Shown: positions 1 through 8,400 of the stretch, piece after piece
Position numbering within the stretch: position 1 is the first letter of the stretch
Layout: each line of letters begins with the position of its first letter
Source: Tardiphaga sp.
GTDB lineage: Bacteria > Pseudomonadota > Alphaproteobacteria > Rhizobiales > Xanthobacteraceae
Assembly: GCA_028290765.1 (NCBI GenBank)
Contig: JAQGJF010001115.1
Coordinates: forward strand, 1-17,468
Direction: 5' to 3'
DNA length: 17,468 bases
Position numbers and translations under genes: made by a program
Notes under the pieces: generated by a model
The model's database searches: none
What the model saw: the letters and a program-made list of their open reading frames with translations, nothing else
What the model was told of the DNA's origin: nothing

Positions 1-110
1 TGCTGCTGTTTTCCGCCGGCGGCGAAGCCTGGCATTTCGAGGCCGACGACAACGCGCAGTGGCGGCGGGTGCCGGACAGCGTCGATCCGTTGATCTTGCT
101 GCGGCAGTAG
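1..110 (+). CDS. 3' end of a probable heparinase II/III family protein (partial)
   Basis: An open frame enters from the left edge (first full codon at position 3) and stops at TAG 108-110, giving about 35 residues that end in DSVDPLILLRQ. The stretch LLFSAGGEAWHFEADD resembles the C-terminal beta-rich end of heparinase II/III-like polysaccharide lyases, where a 'GEgWrF' strand is followed by a short tail with an 'eSVyL'-like motif. Such proteins cleave acidic polysaccharides and are common in envelope-glycan clusters of this group. Only the extreme C-terminus is visible, so the family call rests on a short stretch and is tentative. That a real gene ends here is more secure than its name. Confidence 0.45.
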   Translation, partial: LLFSAGGEAWHFEADDNAQWRRVPDSVDPLILLRQ

Positions 111-197
111 ATCGCTTCGAATTGAAAGTGCAGTCCTGGCTGTTCAGGTCGTGAAACGCGATCCGGCCGATGCAGCAATATTTGTGGAATGAAACGC

Positions 198-509
198 ATG
201 GCAAACTCAGCGGATCAGCCGCTTCCGGCCGTCGGAGCCTACTGGATCAAGGAAGAAGACTATCCGGCGCTGCGGGAGATCTTCGGCGACGGCCACAAGC
301 TGCCGCCAACCTGGACTGAGTGGGTGAAGATGGCCGAGGAAATGGAGCGGGGGCTCAAGGCTTACGGACACCCCGTGCTGCGGGTTCACATCGACCCGCG
401 CAGCTTTCCGGACTGGTGCGCCGCCAACGGCACCAGCCCGGGCGCCGAGGGACGCAAGAAATTCGTCGCTGCGGCGGTGAAGGAGAGATACGGCGATCAG
501 CAGCAGTAG
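198..509 (+). CDS. Small conserved-type hypothetical protein
   Basis: Encodes about 103 residues starting MANSADQPLP and ending ERYGDQQQ, with stop TAG at 507-509. I prefer the ATG at 198 over the in-frame ATG at 189: GGAA at 186-189 sits at a usable ribosome-binding distance from 198 and is too close to 189. The protein is soluble and charged, with no signal peptide or membrane segment. It is rich in aromatic and acidic residues (YWIKEEDYPALREIF, then an amphipathic WVKMAEEMERGLKAYGH) and ends in a basic RKKFVAAAVKERYG helix. It reads like a small protein recurrent in Bradyrhizobium-type genomes, but I know no function for it. Its stop codon overlaps the left edge of the palindromic repeat that follows, so the repeat may act as the transcript end. 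Confidence 0.7.
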   Translation: MANSADQPLPAVGAYWIKEEDYPALREIFGDGHKLPPTWTEWVKMAEEMERGLKAYGHPVLRVHIDPRSFPDWCAANGTSPGAEGRKKFVAAAVKERYGDQQQ

Positions 510-600
510 CTCCGTCATTGCGAGCGAAGCGAAGCAATCCAGGGGCCAAAGAAAAAGACTGGATTGCTTCGTCGCAAGAGCTCCTCGCAATGACGGAGCT
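508..600. repeat. Palindromic intergenic repeat, copy 1
   Basis: Outer arms 508-524 and 584-600 (agctccgtcattgcgag and its exact complement) enclose inner arms around gaagcaatcca (531-541) and tggattgcttc (560-570), with a loop at about 542-559. The right arm carries an extra segment of about 10 nt containing the GAGCTC palindrome, so the two arms are not symmetrical. The element lies between the ends of two convergent genes and could form a long RNA hairpin that serves as a bidirectional terminator. From general knowledge this repeat type is numerous in Bradyrhizobium and its relatives. An inverse copy lies at 12798-12884. Confidence 0.9.
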
Positions 601-633
601 GACGATTCCGATCTGGCCCCAAATCATCTTTTT

Positions 634-1095
634 CTATGCCGCGGCAATTCCCAGTTTACCGACCAGCAGCTTGTCGACGCGGCGGCCGTCGAGGTCGACG
701 ACCTCGATGCGCCAGCCCTGGTAGTCGAACGCGTCGCCGACCGACGGCAGCGCGCCGAAGTGATGCAGCACCAGCCCGGCAACCGTATGAAAGCCGCGGC
801 TTTCGGGAATCGAGACCGAGAGCAGATCGCCGAATTCATCGACCGGCATCCAGCCGGACACCAGATACGAGCCGTCGTCCCGGCGGACGAACGCCGGCTC
901 CGCGGGGCCCTGCTCGGAATCGAACGAGCCCACGATCGATTCCAGGATGTCGGCTGCGGTGACCACGCCCTCGAAGGCGCCGTATTCGTCGTAAACCAGT
1001 CCCATATGGACCGGGGAATTTCTCAAGACCGCGAGCACGTCGCGCGCGTCGGCGGAGGAGGGGATGACCGGCGCTTCCCGGACCAGGCTTCGAAA
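634..1095 (-). pseudogene. 5'-truncated CBS-domain hemolysin/CorC (TlyC-type) remnant
   Basis: Read on the minus strand from about 1095 to the stop at 634-636, this encodes the C-terminal 150 or so residues of a hemolysin-like CBS-domain protein. First comes the link into CBS repeat 2 (RSLVREAPVIPSSADARDVL), then CBS2 (SPVHMGLVYDEYGAFEGVVT), then the CorC/HlyC transporter-associated domain (RRDDGSYLVSGWMPVDEF, ending EVVDLDGRRVDKLLVGKLG). Intact members have about 400 or more residues with an N-terminal DUF21 membrane domain and a first CBS repeat, both absent here. The same minus-strand frame stays open up to about 1221, but that extension does not look like the family. The DNA beyond is occupied by the plus-strand regulator. 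I read this as a gene remnant cut by a deletion or rearrangement near 1095-1180. A small expressed CBS-only protein is possible but less likely. Confidence 0.75.
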
Positions 1096-1140
1096 GTCCG
1101 GCTTCTCACCTCTCCGCGAACTGACCAAGGCCGAGACGAC

Positions 1141-1164
1141 CGGGCTGGCCGGGGGGCCAGCCCG
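1141..1164. promoter_or_regulatory. Perfect 10-bp hairpin in the leader of the ArsR-like regulator
   Basis: Arms CGGGCTGGCC (1141-1150) and GGCCAGCCCG (1155-1164) are exact complements around a GGGG loop. The hairpin ends about 20 nt before the ATG at 1184 and just before the putative Shine-Dalgarno GAGGA at 1171-1175. No T-run follows on the plus strand, so it is not a canonical terminator in that direction. It could modulate translation, stabilise the 5' end, or simply mark the rearrangement junction with the truncated CBS gene. Confidence 0.4.
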
Positions 1165-1183
1165 CGCAACGAGGACGTCCAAC

Positions 1184-2209
1184 ATGCTCGACGGGAAATC
1201 AGGGTCGAAGAGGCGAACCAAAGCCCCGAATCAATCGGAGAGCCTAAAATCGGAACGAACCAGGGCCGCGTCGAAAACCAAAGGCATTCGCAGCTTCCTG
1301 AACGTCGATCCCGAGCAGCAGTTCGAAATCGTCCGCGGGCTCGCCTCGCCGGTTCGCGTCCGCATCCTGCGGCTGTTGCGGCGGCGCGGGCCGCTCAATG
1401 TCAACCAGATCAGCGAGGCACTCGGACTGCCGCAATCGACCATCGCCACCAACATCCAGATCCTGGAAGAGTCCGAACTGATCGACACCGAGATCGGACC
1501 GGCCCGCAAGGGCCAGCAGAAAATCTGCGCCGCGCGCTTCGACGAGATCGTGATCCGGCTCGACGGCGAGGAAACCAGCCGGCAGAAGGACATCATCGAG
1601 GTCGAGATGCCGCTCGGGCTCTATACCAGCTACAACGTCTCGGCGCCCTGCGGGCTATGCTCGACCGAAGGCATCATGGGCGTGCTCGACGTGCCCGATT
1701 TGTTTCTCGATCCGTGCCGGGTCCAGGCCGCGCTGATCTGGTTCGGGCGCGGCCATGTCGAATACAAGTTTCCCAACAACGCCAAGGTGCTCAACGTCAA
1801 GGTCGAAGCGCTGGAATTCGCGCTGGAGCTGTCCTCGGAAGTCCCGGGCACCAACGCCAACTGGCCGTCCGACATCAGCCTGTGGGTCAACGACGTCAAG
1901 GTCGGGACCTGGACCTCGCCGGGCGACTATGGCGACCGCCGCGGCGTTCATACGCCGCGCTGGTGGAAGCTGGAAGGATCGCAATATGGCGCGCTGACGC
2001 AGTGGCACATCTCCTCGAAGGGCACCTTCATGGGCGCGAAAAAGCTCTCATCGGTGACTTTGGCGCAACTGCAGCTCGCCGAGCACCATTCGATCCGGCT
2101 GAGGGTCGGCATCGACGACAATGCCGCCCATCCGGGAGGCGTCAATATTTTCGGCCGTGGCTTCGGCAACCACAACCATGACATTCTGATGCGGCTGCAT
2201 CTGAAATAG
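1184..2209 (+). CDS. ArsR-like winged-helix transcriptional regulator with a large C-terminal domain
   Basis: A protein of 341 residues. The ATG at 1184 is preceded by GAGGA at 1171-1175. The frame is open to 1064, but that upstream part is low-complexity and overlaps the CBS remnant. Residues 1-40 are basic and probably disordered. Residues 45-120 form an ArsR-type winged helix (FEIVRGLASPVRVRILRLL, then LNVNQISEALGLPQSTIATN as the recognition region). Residues 140-341 form a separate domain with CGLC at 156-159, a further Cys at 178, a strand-rich middle (SDISLWVNDVKVGTWTSPGD) and a Gly/His-rich end (GGVNIFGRGFGNHNHDI). Ordinary ArsR proteins have about 100 residues, so the extra 200 residues presumably sense a ligand. 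The CxxC pair suggests metal or redox, the strand pattern a sugar; both are guesses. It resembles the predicted-regulator group that I recall as COG4189. Its position 270 bp upstream of ndvB suggests control of that gene. Confidence 0.8.
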   Translation: MLDGKSGSKRRTKAPNQSESLKSERTRAASKTKGIRSFLNVDPEQQFEIVRGLASPVRVRILRLLRRRGPLNVNQISEALGLPQSTIATNIQILEESELIDTEIGPARKGQQKICAARFDEIVIRLDGEETSRQKDIIEVEMPLGLYTSYNVSAPCGLCSTEGIMGVLDVPDLFLDPCRVQAALIWFGRGHVEYKFPNNAKVLNVKVEALEFALELSSEVPGTNANWPSDISLWVNDVKVGTWTSPGDYGDRRGVHTPRWWKLEGSQYGALTQWHISSKGTFMGAKKLSSVTLAQLQLAEHHSIRLRVGIDDNAAHPGGVNIFGRGFGNHNHDILMRLHLK

Positions 2210-2479
2210 GCCCCACGGGCGCTGCCATTGGCGTAGCTGATCAATATTGACCAGCAAATCACCCATTCCGGTCGCAAACTCGCTTCGTTGCCGAGGGCGA
2301 CGTGCGCCATCGGGCCGTCCGTCGAGTTATATCGACTGGCTCGCAATCCGGTGCCACCGTTCCCATATATAAGTGTAGCTTGTCCTTTCTGAGGTATCGC
2401 GATTGCGCGATTTCCTCGCCCGAATTCCGACATCGATGAAAATGTCTCGCTGCGCCCCTGGCGCGGAAGAAAGGTCGCT
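2210..2479 (+). promoter_or_regulatory. Intergenic region upstream of ndvB
   Basis: These 270 bases hold no convincing gene. They contain the 2236-2255 palindrome and a short inverted repeat GTCGA/TCGAC around a TA-rich centre (2321-2336). The part from about 2327 to 2400 is relatively AT-rich (ttatat, catatataag) and is the likely promoter area for ndvB. I could not find a -35/-10 pair with good spacing. The ndvB frame is open back to the TGA at 2390-2392, but it has no standard start codon before 2480. Confidence 0.4.
2236..2255. promoter_or_regulatory. 20-bp near-perfect palindrome, candidate operator
   Basis: GCTGATCAATATTGACCAGC pairs at 9 of 10 positions, with a perfect AT-rich core TCAATATTGA at 2241-2250. 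It lies 27 nt after the regulator's stop codon and about 225 nt before the ndvB start. Winged-helix dimers of the ArsR type usually bind imperfect AT-rich palindromes of about this size, so it is a reasonable binding site for the adjacent regulator. That link is inference. No T-run follows it, so it does not look like a terminator. Confidence 0.4.
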
Positions 2480-5400
2480 TTGCAGAGGTTTCTTGGCCGC
2501 GTCTTCGGACGTTCGGCGCCGATGTTGCCGTGGGACAATCGCGAGCCGATTCGCGAAGAGCTGTTCAGCGTCGAACGTCTCGAGGAGCATGCCCGAAGCT
2601 TGGCCATCGCACAGCCGGTGTCTTCGAACGCAGCGCGGGGCTCTCCGCTCACCGGGCGGCTTGCCGACAATGCCGTGGCGCTGCTGGACGCCTATCGGAG
2701 AAGCGCCAGGGCCGTCGATGAAGGCCGCGCCATCACGCCCGCGGCGGAATGGCTGATCGACAATTACCATCTGGTCGAAAAGCAGATCCGCGAAATCCGC
2801 ACCGACCTGCCGCCCGGCTATTACCGGCAGCTCCCCAAGCTGCTCGATGGACCATTTGCGGGGTATCCGCGGGTATTCGGTATTGCATGGGCCTTTGTCG
2901 CGCACGCCGACAGCCGTTTCGATGCCGACATGCTGTGCCGCTATGTACTCGCCTATCAGGAGGTCCAGCCGCTGACCATCGGCGAGCTCTGGGCTATTTC
3001 AATTACACTGCGCATCGTGCTGATCGAAAACCTGCGGCGCATCGCCGGCCGGATCGCCGACAGCTACGTCGCGCGGCAGGAGGCCGACCGGGTGGCCGAC
3101 CGATTGCTGGGCTCAAGCGCGCGGACGCCGGAACCGGCGTCTGCCGTCCTTGCCGAACTCAAGCGCATGCCGCTGCCGGACGCGTTTGCGGTCGAGCTGG
3201 TGCACAAGCTGCGCGACCAGGACAGCAAAGTGACGCCGGTTCTCAGCTGGCTCGACGAGCATCTGTCCGCGCAGGGAACAACGGCCGACACCGTGGTACG
3301 CGAGGAGCATCAGCGACAGGGTTCCGGAACTGTCACGGTTCGCAACATCATTACCAGCATGCGCTCGATCTCCGACGTCGACTGGACGGAGCTGTTCGAG
3401 CGGATGAGCTTCGTCGATGAGGTACTGGCGGCCGGCGGAAGCTTTTCCGCGATGGATTTTCCCACCCGCAATTTGTACCGCAGCGCCATCGAGGAATTGG
3501 CGCGCGGCTCCCACCGCGCCGAGATCGAGGTCGCCAAACGCGCCGTGCTGGCCACCGAGCAGGCAACGCGTGGCCACAACGCCGTGGACAGCGAGCGCAG
3601 GTCCGATTCCGGATATCATCTCCTGACCGGCGGACGACACGCCTTCGAAAAGGCGATCGGGTTCCAGTCGCCGCCGCGGTCATGGTTCGGAAGGTCGGGC
3701 CGGGCACTCGGAATTCGCGGCTATGTCGGCGCCGGAATCATCGTCGCCAGTACGCTGCTGGCGATCCCGCTGTTGCTGCTGGCAGCAACAGGCCTCGGCG
3801 GACCATGGCTGATTCTGCTCGGCTGCATCGGCGTCATTCCCGCCATCGACCTGTCAGTCGCGTTGGTGAATCAATTGGTCACCCGGGCCTTCGGCGCGAC
3901 GCTGCTGCCCGCGCTGGAATTGGCTAATGGCGTGCCATCGCATCTGCGTACGCTGGTCGCGATCCCCACGCTGCTGACAACGCGTGCCTCGATCGAGGAG
4001 CATATCGAGCGGCTGGAAATCCATCATCTGGCGAGCCCCGAAGGCGATCTGCACTTTGCGCTGTTGTCCGATTGGGTCGACGCCGACAGCGAGCAAGCCG
4101 ATGGCGACCAAGCCCTGCTCGCACTCGCGGTCGCGGGCATCGCCACCTTGAACCGGCGATATGCCGCGACGCCCGGCGGCCCGCGCTTTCTGCTGCTGCA
4201 CCGGCATCGGGTCTGGAACGAGAGCGAACAACGCTGGATCGGCTGGGAACGCAAGCGCGGCAAGCTTCACGAATTGAACCATCTATTGCGCGGCGCGACC
4301 AACACCACCTTCGTGGCCACCAACGGGACGCCGCCGGAGGTTCCGCGCAGCGTGCGCTATGTCATCACCCTCGATGCCGACACCAGGCTGCCGCGCGATA
4401 CGGTGCGCCGGCTGATCGGCAAGATGGCCCATCCGCTCAACCGGCCGCGATTTGACGTCGTTTCGGGCCGCGTCACCGAAGGTTACGCCGTACTGCAGCC
4501 GCGGGTGACGCCGTCGCTGCCGGTCGGGCGCGAAGGCTCGCTGTTCCAGCGCATCTTCTCCAGCATGAACGGCATCGATCCCTACGCCTCGACCATATCC
4601 GACGTGTATCAGGATCTGTTCGGCGAAGGCTCCTATGCCGGCAAGGGCATCTACGATGTCGATGCGTTCGAGTCCGCACTCGCCAACCGCGCTCCGGATT
4701 CGACGCTGCTGAGCCATGACCTGTTCGAAGGCATATTCGCCCGTGCCGGTCTTGCCTCGGATGTCGAGGTCGTCGAGGAATTTCCGGCCCGTTACGACGT
4801 CGCGGCCTCGCGCCACCACCGCTGGGCGCGTGGCGACTGGCAATTGCTGCCATGGATTTTTGGACGCGGACCTGCCGTCAAGGATCGCAAGCGCAGCGCC
4901 GTCCCGGCCATGGGCCGCTGGAAGATGTTCGACAATCTGCGCCGGACCTTGTCGGCGCCGTCAGCGGTACTGGGCCTGCTGGTGGGCTGGAGCCTGCCGC
5001 TGGAAGCCGCGATAATCTGGACCGGCTTTATCCTCACCACCATCATGCTGCCGGCCCTGATCCCGGTGGTGTTGGCGCTTGTTCCCGGTCGAACCGGAGT
5101 CACGCTGCGCAGTCACGCCCGTGCCTTCGGCGTCGATCTGCAGCTGGCGCTGGCGCAATCCGCGCTGCTGATCATCCTGCTGGCGCATAAGGCATGGTCG
5201 ATGAGCGACGCCATCGGGCGCACGCTGGCTCGGCTATTCGTCACGCGCCGTCATCTACTGGAATGGACCACCGCCGCGCAGGCCGCCATCGGCCAGCAGT
5301 CCAGCCTCGCCGGATTCTATCGCCGGATGGCTGGTGGCGTTATTATCGCCATGCTGGCGCTGATTGTTGCGCTGACCTCCCGCCATGGGACATGGCCGTT

Positions 5401-8400
5401 GGTGCTGCCCTTCGCGGCACTTTGGATGCTGTCTCCGGCATTCGCCCACTGGACCAGCCAGTCGCCGCTCGTCGCCGGCCGGCTGGCGATGACATCAGAT
5501 GATGCCGATGCGCTGCGCCTGACCGCGCGGCGGACCTGGCGATTTTTCGAGACCTTTGTGACGCCGGCCGACAACATGCTGCCGCCGGACAATTTCCAGG
5601 AAGATCCTGCCGCCATCGCCCACCGCACCTCGCCCACCAATCTGGGGCTTTATCTTCTCTCCGCCGTCAGCGCCCGTGATTTCGGGTGGCTGGGCACCAG
5701 CGAAACCATCGAGCGCCTCGAGGCGACGCTGTCGACCATGGCCAAGCTCGCGCGGTTCCGCGGGCACTTTTACAATTGGTACGACACAAAGGATCTGCGA
5801 ACCCTCGATCCTCCCTATATTTCGACCGTCGACAGCGGCAATCTGGCGGGCCACCTCATCGCACTGGCGTGCGCGTGTACAGAATGGACCGGGAGTTCGC
5901 TCAGCGACACCGCCCGCCTCGCCGGCATCGCCGACGCCCTCGAATTAACGCGGCAGGAAGCCGACCGCGTCAGCGACGGCCGCCGAACCCAAACGGTGAC
6001 GTGGCGCCAACTCCAGGAAGCCATCGAGACGCTGGCTGTCGACCTGCGAAAGCCCCCGGAAAGCCATCAAGGCATGCCGGAGCGGCTCGCGGGCTTTGCG
6101 ACTCGTGCCGACACTATCGCCGACATATGCCTGGCGCTCTGCGTCGAGAGCGGCAAAGGAGCCGAGTCGGACCTGGTATTCTGGGCTGACGCCGTGCGTC
6201 ATGCGATCGCCAGCCACAGCCGTGATTTTGCGGAGTCGGAAACCGCGACATCCATCGCGCGTCTCGTGATCCTTGCGAAGCAGACCCGGACCATGGCGCT
6301 CGAAATGGAATACGGATTCCTGTTCGACGAGGAGCGAAAGCTGCTCTCGATCGGCTACCTCGCGTCCGAGGGCAAGCTCGATCTGAATTGCTACGATCTC
6401 CTGGCATCGGAAGCACGACTCGCCAGCTTTCTGGCCATTGCCAAGGGCGACATTCCGGCGCGGCACTGGTTTCGGCTTGGCCGCGCCGTGACGCCGGTCG
6501 CCAGCGGCGCGGCGCTGATCTCGTGGTCGGGGTCGATGTTTGAGTATCTGATGCCGTCGCTGGTGATGCGCGCCCCGGCCGGAAGCCTGATCGAACAGAC
6601 CAGCCGGCTGATCGTGCAGCAGCAGATGGATTACGGCGCGACGCTCGGCGTGCCATGGGGCGTATCGGAATCCGCCTATAATGCCCGCGACATCGAGATG
6701 ACGTATCAATATTCGAATTTCGGTGTTCCCGGCCTCGGCCTGAAGCGCGGGCTTGGCGCCAACACCGTCATTGCACCCTATGCCACCGCACTTGCGGCGA
6801 TGGTCAAACCGCAGGAAGCGGCGGCGAATTACGCCCGGCTTGCAAGCGTTGGCGCCAAGGGCGCTTACGGATTTTACGAGGCGCTGGATTACACCGCGAG
6901 CCGGGTGCCGGAGGGAAGTGAGGTCGCCATTGTGCGTGCCTTCATGGCGCATCACCAGGGCATGACGATCGTGGCTATTGCCGACGCGCTGCTGGACGGC
7001 GCGATGCGGGCGCGGTTTCACAGCGATCCGATCGTGCAGGCGACCGAGCTATTGCTGCAGGAGCGGACGCCGCGCGACGTCGCCCTCGTGCTGCCATGGG
7101 CCTCGGAAGCAAAATCAGCCGCTGCGGGTCATGAAATCATGCCCTCCGGTGGCCGACGCCTGACCACCGCGCACAGCGCGACCCCGGCAACGCAACTATT
7201 GTCGAACGGCCGTTATGCCGTGATGGTGACCGCAGCAGGCTCCGGTTACAGCCGCTGGGGAAATCTGGCGATTACCCGCTGGCGCGAGGACGCAACCTGC
7301 GATGATTGGGGCTCCTACGTTTTCCTGCGCGACGTCGACAGCGGCAAGGTCTGGTCCGCGGGATTTCAGCCGAGCGGCGTCGAGCCGGATGCCTATGAGG
7401 TGGCCTTCAACGAAGATCGCGCCCAGTTCACCCGGCATGACGGTACGCTGACGACGGTTCAGGAGATTGTCGTCTCGGCCGAAGAAGACGCGGAAGTTCG
7501 CCGGATATCGCTGACCAATTCCGGCAACGACGTGCGGGAGGTCGAACTCACCTCGTATTCCGAGATCGTGCTGGCGCCACCGGCCGCCGACATCGCGCAT
7601 CCGGCTTTTTCGAAACTGTTCGTACAAACCGAATATCTTGCCAATGAAGGCGCCATCCTGGCGACGCGGCGACGGCGCTCGCCCGACGAACCCCAGATCT
7701 GGGCGGCGCATCTCGCCGTCTTGGACGGCGCGACGATCGGAAAAATCGAAGTCGAAACCGACAGGGCCCGCTTCCTCGGGCGCGGCGGCAGCATCCGGAC
7801 AGCGATCGCGGCAATCGATGGCCGGCCGCTCTCGGGCACGGTCGGTACCGTGCTCGATCCGGTGTTCGCCCTGCGCCGTTGCGTCCGCGTTCCGCCCGGC
7901 GCGACGGTACGGATCGCGTTCTGGACCATGGTGGCCTCGTCTCGCGAGGCGCTGCTCGACCTTGTCGACAAGCATCGCGACACCACGGCTTTTGAACGCG
8001 CCTCGACACTGGCCTGGACCCAGGCGCAGGTGCAGCTTCGCCACATTGGCATCAATCCCGGCGAAGCCGGTCTTTTCCAGCGCCTCGCCGGACATCTGCT
8101 GTATGCCGCACCGACACTGAGACCGTCTTCGGAAACCATCCTGCGCGGGACCGGCCCGCAGTCTCAGCTGTGGCCGCTCGGGATTTCCGGAGATCTGCCG
8201 ATCCTGCTGCTGCGCATTTCCGACTCGGAAAATCTGGATCTGGCGCATCAACTTTTGCAAGCGCACGAATATTGGCGAATGAAGCAACTCGCGATCGATC
8301 TGGTCATTCTCAACGAGCGCGCATCATCCTATGTGCAGGATCTCCAGATCGCGATTGAAACGCTGGTGCGGACCAGCCAATCCCGGCCCACACCCGGTAT

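Noticed and set aside
508..600. The palindromes as a CRISPR array or insertion-sequence ends
   Set aside because: Each is a single element without spacers, target duplications or a transposase gene between the arms.
634..1221. The full 195-codon minus-strand frame as an intact small CBS protein
   Set aside because: The first 42 or so residues do not resemble the family and no good ribosome site is evident at 1221. Truncation of a larger gene explains the pattern better, although expression cannot be excluded.
760..2181. A 473-codon plus-strand open frame
   Set aside because: It is Arg/Ala/Pro-rich, overlaps both the CBS remnant and the regulator in another frame, and shows no family pattern. 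It is a by-product of high GC content.
2335..2360. A possible sigma-54 promoter (TGGCTC...GGTGCC) before ndvB
   Set aside because: The second element lacks the TTGC core, and the similarity is no better than expected by chance in GC-rich DNA.
5945..8287. Long minus-strand open frames (for example 5945-7021 and 7196-8287) opposite ndvB
   Set aside because: They are antisense to strongly conserved ndvB domains and have His/Arg/Gln-rich compositions without recognisable motifs.
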